From the NCBI RefSeq assembly GCF_015207755.1, contig NZ_JADEWH010000002.1, positions 1-64,000 of the forward strand: a DNA stretch of 64,000 nt. Reading direction: 5' to 3'. The translations under genes and the position numbers were made by a program. Numbering within the stretch: the stretch's first letter is position 1; every line of letters starts with the position of its first letter. Shown piece by piece: positions 53,762-63,358 of this stretch. The stretch is from Nodularia sp. LEGE 06071. GTDB taxonomy: Bacteria; Cyanobacteriota; Cyanobacteriia; Cyanobacteriales; Nostocaceae. The notes beneath the pieces were generated by a model that had not been told where the DNA came from, did no database searches, and saw nothing but the letters and a program-made list of their open reading frames with translations.

Positions 53762-55498
53762 TTAAGCTGGATAAATCCGCAAACGCCGATTGGGTTCTTC
53801 GCCAAAACTATCAGATTTGAGTCGATAGTGTTCTACCAACTCATGCTGCATTTTGCGTACCGGCGAAGAACGAGGCAATAACTCTACTGGTTGTCCTTTA
53901 GGAATTACAATCTGCTCTACAGCCAGTCTGGCTTCTTCTAGGGCATCCATCTCATCATCGGTGCCACTGTGCAGAAACAATTGCAGTTCCCGGTCATCGG
54001 TCATATCCGGATCTTCAATGTTCAGCAACCGCCGTAAACCACGAGTGATCTGGGGAATTGTACTGGACTTAATCATGTGAATTGGCACATGACGAGCTTT
54101 GGCCATTTGCCGTAATTTAGCCTGGTTTTTGACGTGCGATCGCAATGCCAAAATTGCATCAGCAGTATCAATGTCTTTTGTCAAGACCACTGGCAAAGTT
54201 AATACACCAATCACCTGCTCTAATTGGTGGCGACTCACACCATAGGGGTAAATGTGTAGCGGCAAATCTTCACCATTTGGCCCTGCGTGTCTACTGGCCT
54301 TGACATCAAAACTCTCAGAGTAGTTGAAGGATTCATCCAGCAAGCGGTCAAACTCACTACGTCCAGTCATCCGCTCCCGCTCTAAAGACAAAGGAGGCAA
54401 TGCTACCATTTGTCCTGATGAACGCCAGCCATTAGTCGGTCGCGCTGGTGAGAAAGAATCCTCACTTGTAGAAACCTGTCCACCTCGACCATTGACCACT
54501 GATAACTGTCGTGTCATCGCCACCTTGCCTTGGTCATCAACGGTTCTGGTTTGTGGGCTAGGCTGACGGCCTCTCAGCAGAGTATCTACCGTATCAGCCA
54601 CACTTTCGTGTATTACCCAGCGTTTCCGTTCCAACATTTCCACCGCAATCTCAAAAGTGGGAGGAGCTTTGCGTTCCAAAACCGTCTTTTGACTGCCGCG
54701 CCTTCTAGCTTCATCATCTCCTAGAGTCACAGCCTGAATCCCGCCAACTAAATCAGAAAGAGTGGGGTTTTTAATCAGGTTTTCGATTTGGTTCCCGTGG
54801 GCAGTACCGACCAATTGCACACCCCGTTCAGCAATGGTACGCGCCGCTAAAGCTTCTAGTTCTGTACCAATTTCATCAATGACGATGACTTCTGGCATAT
54901 GGTTTTCCACTGCCTCAATCATCACCTGATGCTGAAGTTCTGGTTTTGCCACTTGCATCCGCCTCGCACGACCAATAGCGGGGTGAGGCACATCACCATC
55001 CCCGGCGATTTCGTTGGAAGTGTCAATAATTACGACACGCTTATGGAAATCATCTGCTAAAACACGGGCAATTTCTCTTAAAGCAGTAGTTTTCCCCACA
55101 CCCGGCCGCCCCAGCATGAGAATTGATTTACCAGTTTCCACCAAATCGCGGATCATGCCAATTGTGCCGAATACTGCCCGACCCACGCGACAGGTTAAGC
55201 CAATAATCCTACCGCTACGGTTCCGAATAGCACTGATCCGATGCAAAGTTAGCTCAATTCCGGCTCGATTATCTCCGCTAAAGGTTCCGATTTGCTGAAT
55301 GCAATCATCGATTTGGGCTTGAGTAACGGGTGTTTCGCTCAGATACTCAGCTTGGTTAGGAAAGCGAGCCTCTGGGCAACGACCCAGATCCAAGACCACT
55401 TCAACTAAACTATCTCGTTGGGGATGACTCTCTAGGACTTCTCGCAGGTCTTGGGGCAAAATGTCTAATAACTTTTGAAGGTCTTCTTTAATCGTCAT
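53762..55498 (-). CDS. R3H-domain AAA-type ATPase (Ycf45-like)
   Basis: 578 residues. The ATPase half has Walker A MLGRPGVGKTTALREIAR (about 129-146), Walker B EVIVIDEIGTELEA and GTAHG sensor. C-terminal MQHELVEHYRLKSDSFGEEPNRRLRIYP is the R3H single-strand nucleic-acid-binding motif. Middle and linker are variable, with DDEMDALEEARLAVEQI. This is the plastid Ycf45/SpoIIIAA-like family of cyanobacteria and red algae. Function not established; nucleic-acid remodelling is suggested. Downstream (minus strand) is intergenic and then the HTH-GrpE gene in the other direction. Confidence 0.85.
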   Translation of the reverse strand: MTIKEDLQKLLDILPQDLREVLESHPQRDSLVEVVLDLGRCPEARFPNQAEYLSETPVTQAQIDDCIQQIGTFSGDNRAGIELTLHRISAIRNRSGRIIGLTCRVGRAVFGTIGMIRDLVETGKSILMLGRPGVGKTTALREIARVLADDFHKRVVIIDTSNEIAGDGDVPHPAIGRARRMQVAKPELQHQVMIEAVENHMPEVIVIDEIGTELEALAARTIAERGVQLVGTAHGNQIENLIKNPTLSDLVGGIQAVTLGDDEARRRGSQKTVLERKAPPTFEIAVEMLERKRWVIHESVADTVDTLLRGRQPSPQTRTVDDQGKVAMTRQLSVVNGRGGQVSTSEDSFSPARPTNGWRSSGQMVALPPLSLERERMTGRSEFDRLLDESFNYSESFDVKASRHAGPNGEDLPLHIYPYGVSRHQLEQVIGVLTLPVVLTKDIDTADAILALRSHVKNQAKLRQMAKARHVPIHMIKSSTIPQITRGLRRLLNIEDPDMTDDRELQLFLHSGTDDEMDALEEARLAVEQIVIPKGQPVELLPRSSPVRKMQHELVEHYRLKSDSFGEEPNRRLRIYPA

Positions 55499-55563
55499 GC
55501 TTTCTATGGTGACGTTTTTAGAGATAACGTTTACACGCTCGCGCAGCCGAAGTGAACGAGCGA

Positions 55564-56718
55564 TTAGCGCTCCTGCTGTGACTTGATCTGGGAAACCAGG
55601 GAATGGGCAAGCTTGACTGCTGGCCAGAGTAATTCGGGTTCTGCTTCGAGGCGAACTTTCGCCTTCACACTGGTTTGACTCACCTCCTGATTCTCTAACT
55701 GATCGAGAATTGGTGACAGCAGCACACGGGCGTAGCTACCGTAAGCGATTCCGGAAACATGGGGCTGTGGATGGTACTCTGCACTTTTCAATAGTCCCAT
55801 TGCCTTTAACTTAACAATGGTGTAGCTATTAGTGCCACCTGCTAACTGCACATATCCCGGTAATTTAGCTGTCAAAACTTTCTGCCCTAGTTTCACCGTT
55901 GCTAAAGTAGTGCCATCTCCAATATCACCACTCATAGGACGGCCATCTGTCTGCCAAATTAAGGCACCAGGCAATGGGGTAATTAGTTCAGTAATTGCTT
56001 TTAGGTAGTCAATCATGCCCTCGCCATCGGGACAGCTAATGGCTACTACCTTTAGTTGGTCAGCCCACGGTGAGAGTGTTTGCCATAATTGCCGAAACTT
56101 TGCCAGGTGTCCGACTTTTGTGTGAATTTCTACGGCATCTACGACCTTTGACATTACGAATGGCGCGATCGCGCCAGCGCTCGACATATATGATTTTGTA
56201 TAAATTTTACCATAAGGACAAACAGGTATGCAACGTCCACAGCCGTAGCACTTTTGGGCTTCAACTCCCGAAGTGTTTACACTGAGCGACTCGTGCCGAG
56301 CGGAGCCGAGGTAAGTCGAAGTGTCATCTATCCGGTTAAATGCGATCGCTTGGGCAGGGCAAATCGTTTCACAGGGTCTAGGGCAATCTGCGGGGCATTC
56401 AGTAGAGTTAAACTCTGCTTTGCGAAAATGGGGGTCTTCTCCATCGTTCAGGCTGACCATTAAAAAAGGTAAGTTGCCTTTATAGCCATAACCTCGCGCC
56501 TTGGCATCCTCTAGCAAATGCCTGGCTACTTGCAACCCTTCCTGGGCTGCTGCGATTACAGCTGGATCAGCTGCCACATCTATACAGTCAGCACCTGCCA
56601 ATGTATAGGCTAACGTTAAACTTCTGACGGATGGCAGATGTTGGAAGCTGGCTCCGCAGATCAGCTTGAACCAGTGTCCTTCTTTCAAGGATTGTAAAGG
56701 GGCGAACAAATCAGTCAC
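55564..56718 (-). CDS. ldpA: Light-dependent period protein LdpA, with repeat insertion
   Basis: 384 residues. Two [4Fe-4S] cluster motifs: Cys108-x3-Cys112-x3-Cys116-x3-Cys120 (CPADCPRPCETIC) and Cys157-x2-Cys160-x2-Cys163-x3-Cys167 (CYGCGRCIPVCPYG). LdpA links redox state to the circadian clock in Synechococcus. Between the clusters, residues about 132-147 (DTSTYLGSARHESLSV) are encoded by a 46-base palindromic small dispersed repeat (56279-56324) that keeps the frame. Start ATG at 56718. Confidence 0.88.
   Translation of the reverse strand: MTDLFAPLQSLKEGHWFKLICGASFQHLPSVRSLTLAYTLAGADCIDVAADPAVIAAAQEGLQVARHLLEDAKARGYGYKGNLPFLMVSLNDGEDPHFRKAEFNSTECPADCPRPCETICPAQAIAFNRIDDTSTYLGSARHESLSVNTSGVEAQKCYGCGRCIPVCPYGKIYTKSYMSSAGAIAPFVMSKVVDAVEIHTKVGHLAKFRQLWQTLSPWADQLKVVAISCPDGEGMIDYLKAITELITPLPGALIWQTDGRPMSGDIGDGTTLATVKLGQKVLTAKLPGYVQLAGGTNSYTIVKLKAMGLLKSAEYHPQPHVSGIAYGSYARVLLSPILDQLENQEVSQTSVKAKVRLEAEPELLWPAVKLAHSLVSQIKSQQER
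56279..56324 (+). repeat. Small dispersed repeat inside ldpA (in frame)
   Basis: ACACT and AGTGT are the outer arms, AGCGACT and AGTCG the inner, with CTCGTGCCGAGCGGAGCCGAG in between. It is a hairpin-capable repeat of the GAGCGGAGCCGAG kind. It falls between the two Fe-S cluster motifs and adds about 16 residues. Confidence 0.7.
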
Positions 56719-56842
56719 ATTTCTATTATGCGGTTACGGGACTAAAAATAGTAGTCTTTAATATAGAAAAACTATTAAACTACTCCCACCTATTTATCGG
56801 CGAAGGTGGCAGCTTTCAGAAGCCCTGAAAATTTGAACAACT

Positions 56843-57640
56843 TTAGTTGTCCGTGGGCGGATTAATTATGTCAATTTTATTACCAATTTGCCAAATTTTT
56901 CCAGTCTCTGATCGTGTTAAACGTGTATTTACACTCAAGCGATAAAAATGATTAAAGTACGATGAGTCTACCCAATCTGGTAAAGTTGCTTGTCGCTGCT
57001 GCACAAAGATTTTTTGAAAGTTTGGGTAAGCTTCTCCGGAATCAGGATTGCGTGTTGGGACTATGCAACGCTGACACGGGTTGACCCCAAATAAGCTGAC
57101 ATCTCCCACTCGCAAGGAAACTAAATCGCCTTGTTGACTAAATAACTGATCTTCCCAAAATGCTGGTACACCACCAACTTCAATGTTGGCACGGATGCGG
57201 CGACGCAGATCATCAACGTTCACACCAGGGAACCAGGAAGCTACTTCTGTTAAAGTCGCTGTACTAATTACTGTTGGCCCTGGTGAGTTGATATCGTCGG
57301 GAAAGCCCATGACAGGATTTTGCCCTAATGTCACGGCAAACCCCAGAAAATCACTGAGGCTGGCCGCTATCTCTTGCTGTTCTTCTTCTAGATGAAAGAC
57401 TCGTGGTGAGTTCTCCTTGGGGGTTTGCAGCGAGATGGTGCGATTGAGAATGTCAAACTGTGATCTAATTAAATGGATTTTACGATTGCCCTTGCCATTG
57501 ACAAACTTACCCTGTCCGTCAAAAATGGCAAACTCGCGGTCATATTCTAGTGCGCCACTGGCTAGAATCTTTGCTTGCTCAACTTCAACGCCATCCAGTG
57601 ATTTAATCGGGTAAAGTAGAATTTTGGCTAAGTATGGCAT
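56843..57640 (-). CDS. MOSC-domain protein
   Basis: 265 residues from the ATG at 57640; the frame extends upstream but overlaps lepB. A MOSC N-terminal beta-barrel (MPYLAKILLYPIKSLDGVEVEQAKI) is followed by the MOSC domain with VNPCQRCIVPTRNPDSGEAYP, the Cys in the Mo-site position (about residue 203), and TLPDWVDSSYFNH. This family (YcbX/mARC-like) binds molybdenum cofactor and reduces N-hydroxylated substrates. The start is four bases past the lepB stop, so the two are cotranscribed. Confidence 0.87.
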   Translation of the reverse strand: MPYLAKILLYPIKSLDGVEVEQAKILASGALEYDREFAIFDGQGKFVNGKGNRKIHLIRSQFDILNRTISLQTPKENSPRVFHLEEEQQEIAASLSDFLGFAVTLGQNPVMGFPDDINSPGPTVISTATLTEVASWFPGVNVDDLRRRIRANIEVGGVPAFWEDQLFSQQGDLVSLRVGDVSLFGVNPCQRCIVPTRNPDSGEAYPNFQKIFVQQRQATLPDWVDSSYFNHFYRLSVNTRLTRSETGKIWQIGNKIDIINPPTDN

Positions 57641-57644
57641 TAAT

Positions 57645-58286
57645 CTATGGATACAATGGTGGTTTATCAAGTCCACCAATATTATTGAGAGGCCAAAAGC
57701 GGAGTACAGCACGACCGATAATATTGCCGCGAGGTACAACACCCCAGCAACGGCTATCGTAGCTACTGTTGCGGTTATCACCTAAAACTAAGTATGAGTT
57801 AGGGGGTATAGTTTCGGGTTGTGCCAAATAAGCTTGCTGCGCTCCTGACGTGCAAACATCAATTGCTGTGCGCTGCTCGGAATTCAGGTATTTGACTTCC
57901 TCCAGGGGTTTATTGTTAATATATACTCGGCCATCCTTGAGTTCTACTTTTTCTCCAGGTAAGGCGACTATACGTTTAATAAATGCGTCGTTGTATTGTT
58001 CGTCTTGTAGTGTTTTTGTAGGAGAAAAGACTACTATATCTCCCCTCTGCGGTTCAGAAAACCGATACTTCAATTTATCGACAATGATCTTGTCTGCCTC
58101 CCACTGGTTTGGTGTCCCATTCAGTGTAGGTTCCATAGAGCCAGAAGGAATCCAGCGAGCTTCAGCAACAAAAGTACGAATGCCCAGGGCTAGCACAATA
58201 CTTAATACAACTGTTCTGGCTAGTTCTGCGAACCAGGAATTATCGGGTTGTTGACTAGAATTATTATTAGACACTTGATTTCGCAT
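57645..58286 (-). CDS. lepB: Signal peptidase I
   Basis: 213 residues. N-terminal anchor helix (WFAELARTVVLSIVLALGI). Catalytic Ser50 in IPSGSMEPTL and Lys104 in FIKRIVALPGE, both in the family positions, then GDNRNSSYDSR box. It removes Sec signal peptides at the membrane. On the minus strand upstream of the MOSC gene. Confidence 0.94.
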   Translation of the reverse strand: MRNQVSNNNSSQQPDNSWFAELARTVVLSIVLALGIRTFVAEARWIPSGSMEPTLNGTPNQWEADKIIVDKLKYRFSEPQRGDIVVFSPTKTLQDEQYNDAFIKRIVALPGEKVELKDGRVYINNKPLEEVKYLNSEQRTAIDVCTSGAQQAYLAQPETIPPNSYLVLGDNRNSSYDSRCWGVVPRGNIIGRAVLRFWPLNNIGGLDKPPLYP

Positions 58287-58537
58287 GAAACTACTGAAGT
58301 AAGGGAGGAGTGCAGTATTGAACTCGTTCGGGGAAACTATATTCTTTTATCTTAACGAGTAAATTCTGATTTTCTGATTGAAGTTAGGATCTATGGCTCA
58401 CGCCACGCTTCGCTATCACAGAGGGATTGATCAGTTAAAAATAAATTTTTTCTTGACGATATGCAAAAATGCATGACGATGAGCGGAATCAAGTTTAACC
58501 TAAAAGCAGAAGTATCTGTTTAAATCCTGTTTACCTC

Positions 58538-59857
58538 ATGTCATTTCCCCAAAGTTTACTGATTCGCCACGCTAGTATTATTCTCCCTGATGGTGAATTA
58601 ATGGTGGGGGATGTGCTGACGCGCGATCGCCAAATTGTGGAAGTTGCACCAGAAATCTCCCCGGATACAACAACTAGACAAATTGACGCACAAGGGTTAA
58701 CTTTGTTGCCGGGAGTCATTGATCCGCAGGTGCATTTCCGCGAACCAGGGCTAGAACATAAGGAAGATTTGTTTACAGCCAGTTCTGCCTGTGCTAAAGG
58801 TGGTGTGACTTCCTTTTTGGAAATGCCCAACACGCGCCCCCTGACCACTACCCAGGAAGCTTTAGACGACAAACTACAACGCGCCTCCCAAAAGTGCGTA
58901 GTGAATTATGGCTTTTTTATTGGGGCTACACCTGAAAATTTGCCAGATTTACTTTTAGCCCAGCCGACACCGGGGATTAAGGTGTTTATGGGGTCGATGC
59001 ATGGTCAATTACTCATGGATCAAGAAGAGGCACTAGAGGCGATATTTGCTCAAGGTCGTCGTTTAATTGCTGTTCATGCTGAAGACCAAAGCCGAATCAA
59101 CCAACGTCGCCAAGAATTTGCGGGTATTCATGATCCGGCAATTCATTCCCAGATTCAAGATCATGAAGCGGCACTTTTGGCAACCCAACGAGCATTAAAA
59201 CTTTCTAAAAAATATCAACGTCGTCTGCATATTCTGCATCTATCTACAGGAGTAGAAGCTGATTTGCTGCGTCAGGATAAACCTAGTTGGGTAACAGCAG
59301 AGGTCACACCACAGCATTTATTATTGAATACCAGTGCTTATGAAACAATTGGCACTCTGGCACAGATGAATCCACCGTTGCGATCGCCTCACGATAACGA
59401 AGTGCTTTGGCAAGCTTTGCGCGATGGTGTAATTGATTTTATTGCTACAGATCATGCACCCCACACCTTAGCGGAAAAAGCTCAAGAATATCCCAATACG
59501 CCCTCTGGAATGCCAGGAGTAGAGACTTCCTTAGCGGTGATGTTAACTGCGGCTATGGATGGGCGGTGTACTGTGTCCCAAGTCGTTAAGTGGATGTCTC
59601 AGGCTGTAGCTGTGGCTTATGGTATACCGAATAAAGGCGCGATCGCTCCTGGTTACGATGCTGATTTAGTTTTAGTAGATTTAAACACATATCGCCCAGT
59701 CAAGCGCGAGGAACTCTTAACGAAATGTGGCTGGAGTCCTTTTGAAGGCTGGAACCTTACAGGATGGGCGGTAACAACCATTGTCGGCGGTGAAATTGTT
59801 TATGACCAAGGTCAAGTAAATACAGAAGTACGTGGACAAGCTTTAACTTTTTTGTAG
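58538..59857 (+). CDS. pyrC: Dihydroorotase
   Basis: 439 residues, amidohydrolase fold. Hallmarks: LLPGVIDPQVHFREPG (57-71), GIKVFMGSMHG with the metal-bridging Lys, HILHLST, VTPQHLL, and FIATDHAPHT. At the first metal pair the usual H-x-H is Q64-V-H66, so one zinc ligand is missing; from memory many cyanobacterial members also read PQVHFREPG, so this may be a group feature. Catalyses carbamoyl-aspartate ring closure in pyrimidine synthesis. ATG 58538. Confidence 0.88.
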   Translation: MSFPQSLLIRHASIILPDGELMVGDVLTRDRQIVEVAPEISPDTTTRQIDAQGLTLLPGVIDPQVHFREPGLEHKEDLFTASSACAKGGVTSFLEMPNTRPLTTTQEALDDKLQRASQKCVVNYGFFIGATPENLPDLLLAQPTPGIKVFMGSMHGQLLMDQEEALEAIFAQGRRLIAVHAEDQSRINQRRQEFAGIHDPAIHSQIQDHEAALLATQRALKLSKKYQRRLHILHLSTGVEADLLRQDKPSWVTAEVTPQHLLLNTSAYETIGTLAQMNPPLRSPHDNEVLWQALRDGVIDFIATDHAPHTLAEKAQEYPNTPSGMPGVETSLAVMLTAAMDGRCTVSQVVKWMSQAVAVAYGIPNKGAIAPGYDADLVLVDLNTYRPVKREELLTKCGWSPFEGWNLTGWAVTTIVGGEIVYDQGQVNTEVRGQALTFL

Positions 59858-59876
59858 CAAATATTTGGGGTTTTGG

Positions 59877-59970
59877 GCGATCGGCTCCTGTGGGCGTGGA
59901 GTGCGATCGCGTCCGGTGGGTGTGGAGTGCGATCGCCTCCGGCGGGCGCGGAGCGCCATCGCTTCATCGG
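59877..59970 (+). repeat. 26-bp tandem repeat built on GCGATCGC (HIP1)
   Basis: Three units starting at 59877, 59903 and 59929, each GCGATCG followed by a CTCC and GGGCG(T/C)GGAG segment, and a partial fourth unit. The central HIP1 octamer lies at the head of each unit. Confidence 0.7.
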
Positions 59971-60245
59971 AATATGATGTATTAATTTCTTGCATAGATC
60001 AGGTGATATTTATACTAGAAAAATCGTATAAATACTAAACGCAAATGCCCAGATAGCTCACTATAAATTTTATATTTATCAAATTAATCACTACGTTCAT
60101 ACGTATAGATATAAGCATAACTTCTCATAAAAATCATTTAAATAAATTAATCTCATTACTTTACAATCAGTAACTTTTTGTTTATAGATTCCGAACTTTA
60201 CCTAGAAATACTAACCGCGAACATAAATGAAAGCAATTGAGGTGC

Positions 60246-60260
60246 AAATGTTCAACATTT
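60246..60260 (+). promoter_or_regulatory. Perfect palindrome AAATGTT-c-AACATTT
   Basis: AAATGTTCAACATTT, a 15-base 7-1-7 palindrome, in the gene-poor region, about 390 bases after the pyrC stop. A regulator site or hairpin; no adjacent gene. Confidence 0.3.
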
Positions 60261-60803
60261 AACTTTTCACTACAATCTTTTTGTATTTAACTATCCGGAT
60301 TTTTTCTCTAAATAACTGTAGAGAATTAGTAGGGTTAAGTAAACGGGCAAATTTCTGTGGAAACTATGTTTTATACATATAAAAATTTCATATGCACTTA
60401 ATTTGTACGGTCTTAAAACCTAATTCTGACAGTTCTGATTGTTTTGGGTTTCCGGCCGTGACTGTGCTAAAAAACTTAACATTAGCCAGCAAACCGGAGC
60501 AAATAAAGACAAATCAGCATCCGTTAAAACAAACTGAATCACTATTTATCGAGATAATCAAAGCAATGAAGCAATAGGAATAACCGTAGTGTTAGCAGAT
60601 GAAAAAAATACCAGCATTTACTGAGTAATTCCCATTCATCTCACATCCCTATTCACAAAGATCATCCGCTAGAGGACAGAGTTATGTTAGTTCTCATGTG
60701 AATATGACTTCCCTTCAGGGTAAGTATTAAAAATTATCTGGCCGCCTGCTAGATATTACCTGCAAGAGCAATGTTCTGTGACGGTTTGAGTCCAGTTTTA
60801 ATT

Positions 60804-60871
60804 CATCTACTGCAATATCATCTGCGAGAATACGCCAATCCTAGCTAACCGCAGCAAAAAGCTAGTAGATG
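60804..60871 (+). ncRNA. Possible folded RNA element
   Basis: CATCTAC (60804-60810) and GTAGATG (60865-60871) enclose TAGCT/AGCTA (60842-60864), giving a two-stem fold. No coding frame. Strand is arbitrary. Confidence 0.25.
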
Positions 60872-61018
60872 TCAATCTTAACCAGTTCTTAAGTTGAACA
60901 GTATTTCATTGATTTTTGAATAATGAAGACAACAATGTTAGTGAATTTTTTTGATGAGCGTGGTAGTGGTAGATAGAATGAGTGTGGAACTCTCCCTCTC
61001 TTCTCTTCTCTTTTCTTC

Positions 61019-61047
61019 GAGACGCTACGCGAACGAGACGCTACGCG
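61019..61047 (+). repeat. Tandem GAGACGCTACGCG units
   Basis: GAGACGCTACGCG (61019-61031) and again (61035-61047), part of a dispersed GC-rich repeat. Confidence 0.7.
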
Positions 61048-61316
61048 GTAAGCGCAGCCATGCCCGCATCGCTTTACGACCATCAGACCAATAGTTGTAC
61101 TGTTGTGCTGAGATCAAACCATTTGAAATTTTAGATTTGTGAGCTGGCATAGCTGCGGGGCTTGAACCGAAAAGACCAAATGTCAAATGTCGCCCCCTCA
61201 ACTAAAATTGCCACGGTGAGCCGTTTACCGAGCCTATGGTGGATTGGCTATCATCGCCGAGGTTTTTTGGCATTGGATAGGCTGACACCTTGCACCTTGC
61301 TCTCCGGCTTCTTCGG

Positions 61317-61835
61317 TCACGAGTTTTCTAAATCAACAAAACCTGAGATGCTAGGAATAAATTTGTGAATGGTGCAATTAAACGGTGTAATTTTGGCTTG
61401 ACGAGTGCCGTCATCCCCGTGAGTCAACAGCAAACTCAGATAAATATCTGGCTTGTAGGGCATTCTTTCTGCCCATTCAATCGCCACAATTCCTGGCATC
61501 ACCTCAACACCTTCCCAATAAGTCTCTAGGTTCAAGGCTACGACCTCAGAGGGTTCGAGGCGATATAAATCTAAATGGTAAAGGGGTAAACGCCCCTGAG
61601 TGTACTCATTAATCAGAGTGAAAGTAGGGCTAACAATTGGTTCGGTGATGCCTAAACCTTGACCAATGCCCTGTACCAGTGTAGTTTTGCCACTACCTAA
61701 ATCACCTGCTAATAAAATCACACTGCCAGCCGTCAAATTTTGGCCAAGTGTAATGCCCAAACGTAGCGTTGCTTCTGCATTTGCAAGCAAAATATTCATT
61801 GACGAGTCAAGATGGAATATTTTTTCTGGCTCCAT
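61317..61835 (-). CDS. tsaE: tRNA threonylcarbamoyladenosine ATPase TsaE
   Basis: 172 residues from the ATG at 61835; the longer frame overlaps yvcK. Walker A AGDLGSGKTTLVQGIG, SPTFTLINEY, LYHLDLYRLE and WAERMP motifs are all TsaE hallmarks. It supports the t6A37 tRNA modification with TsaB and TsaD. It follows yvcK with an eight-base gap on the minus strand. Confidence 0.92.
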   Translation of the reverse strand: MEPEKIFHLDSSMNILLANAEATLRLGITLGQNLTAGSVILLAGDLGSGKTTLVQGIGQGLGITEPIVSPTFTLINEYTQGRLPLYHLDLYRLEPSEVVALNLETYWEGVEVMPGIVAIEWAERMPYKPDIYLSLLLTHGDDGTRQAKITPFNCTIHKFIPSISGFVDLENS

Positions 61836-61842
61836 TTTGAAT

Positions 61843-63213
61843 TCACTTCCCCTGATGGGTTCCACTGTACCACCGCAATAAAACTCGTGCTAGTTTCTGA
61901 GGATTGTGACGCACGCAACCTGTTTCATCTTCATACAAGACATTGGCTAAAACAATTCGCCGCCCTAATAGGGTAACATCTTCCCTATCCAAGAATACTG
62001 GATGGGAATTTTGTTGAGCATAGCGGATCAGTGATTTTTCAGAGGGAGATTTTTTGTGTACCAATACGGCATCAAACAGCTGTCTTTCTCCGCAAGCAGC
62101 ATCAATCGCTTTAATGTGGTCAGCAACAGTATATCCCTGAGTTTCACCCGCTTGAGTCATGATATTGCAGATGTAGATGCGAGGGGCTGTAGAATTGGCG
62201 ATCGCATCGGCAATTTCTGGTACAAGTAAATTAGGAATCAGGCTGGTATAAAGACTACCTGGCCCCACAATAATATAATCAGCTTCTTTAATTGCTTTAA
62301 TAGCCGTGGGCAAAGCCGGAGGATTAGCAGGGATACAGCCAATCTTGACAATTTTCCCCCCAGCCTTCGGAATACTAGACTCACCCTCAATGCGACGGCC
62401 ATCATCTAATTCTGCCCAGAGACGAACATCACTCAGAGTCGCTGGCAGAACTTGTCCCCGGACTGCTAGCACCTTGGAACTAGCTGCCACAGCCTGTTCT
62501 AAATCCCCAGTAATATCGCTCATGGCAGTTAAAAACAAATTGCCAAAACTATGCCCCGTCAACCCGTCCCCAGCCTTAAAACGATATTGAAATAATTCTG
62601 TTAATAACTTTTCTTCATCTGCCAGTGCTGCCAAACAATTACGAATATCCCCTGGTGGTAAAACTCCAAATTCCTGACGCAACCGCCCAGAAGACCCACC
62701 ATCATCAGCTACAGTCACAATGGCAGTAGTATTGGCACTATAAGTTTTTAATCCCCGTAATAAAGTAGAAAGTCCAGTCCCACCACCAATTACGACGATT
62801 TTCGGACCCCGGTACAATCGACGATGTGCCATCAACACATCAATTAAATCCTCTTCGCCCCCTGGTCTTAATACCTGAGTAATTGAACTGACGGTGCGAG
62901 TTTGTCCCCAAAACAGCAAAAGTATACCGCCAAGTAATACCAAAGGCCCGCTGATATAGTGGGGTAAAATGCCAGCAATTACTCCCAGAAAACTCCTCAC
63001 CAACTCCAGCGCCCAAAAAATTGGGGTTAGCCTCACCGATATAGCCAACCCCAAAATTGCCAGCAGTACACCTCCAAGACTAATTAGTAACCAGCGTTTG
63101 ATGGCTAGCCCCGGAGATAACCACTTGAACCACTGGTTGACACGATGGGAAGTGCGGCGGCGCGACTGCTTTTGCAGGGCTTGGAGGGCTTGTCTGAGAA
63201 AACCAATTGACAT
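61843..63213 (-). CDS. YvcK/CofD-like gluconeogenesis factor
   Basis: 456 residues. The N-terminus has two membrane helices ([21 protein letters not shown] and [17 protein letters not shown]). The soluble domain begins [20 protein letters not shown] and has [27 protein letters not shown], the YvcK/CofD nucleotide motif. YvcK proteins bind UDP-sugars and affect cell-wall synthesis and carbon use; a cyanobacterial role is inferred only. The membrane anchor is not in the short bacterial forms. Start ATG at 63213. Confidence 0.85.
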   Translation of the reverse strand: MSIGFLRQALQALQKQSRRRTSHRVNQWFKWLSPGLAIKRWLLISLGGVLLAILGLAISVRLTPIFWALELVRSFLGVIAGILPHYISGPLVLLGGILLLFWGQTRTVSSITQVLRPGGEEDLIDVLMAHRRLYRGPKIVVIGGGTGLSTLLRGLKTYSANTTAIVTVADDGGSSGRLRQEFGVLPPGDIRNCLAALADEEKLLTELFQYRFKAGDGLTGHSFGNLFLTAMSDITGDLEQAVAASSKVLAVRGQVLPATLSDVRLWAELDDGRRIEGESSIPKAGGKIVKIGCIPANPPALPTAIKAIKEADYIIVGPGSLYTSLIPNLLVPEIADAIANSTAPRIYICNIMTQAGETQGYTVADHIKAIDAACGERQLFDAVLVHKKSPSEKSLIRYAQQNSHPVFLDREDVTLLGRRIVLANVLYEDETGCVRHNPQKLARVLLRWYSGTHQGK

Positions 63214-63358
63214 ACCTGATTAGGAGCCGTGCTACAAAATAAATGATTAATAGAAAATTTACACTACTTGGGATGAACACCAAATGTGGAATTCTTAAAT
63301 TTATCAAGGACTTTAGACTAGCAGCAAGTCGTCAAAGTTGCCAGTTAAATTGAATTTA

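Larger units (their letters stand above)
59858..61316. other. 1.46-kb gene-poor region with repeats
   Basis: No supported gene. It contains a 26-bp HIP1-type tandem repeat (59877-59970), a perfect palindrome (60246-60260), a folded segment (60804-60871), and two GAGACGCTACGCG repeats (61019-61047). A 61-codon frame at 60392 and a 68-codon frame at 61162 have neither ribosome site nor family pattern, so I leave them out. Confidence 0.5.

Noticed and set aside
57641-57781. Long N-terminal extension of the MOSC protein
   Set aside because: It overlaps lepB on the same strand in another frame; MOSC proteins begin at the inner Met.
60392-60577. 61-codon frame in the pyrC-tsaE gap
   Set aside because: No ribosome site and no recognisable family; kept only as gap description.
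61120-61180. GGTTCAAGCCCC on the minus strand looked like a tRNA T-arm
   Set aside because: No acceptor, D or anticodon arm can be drawn around it.
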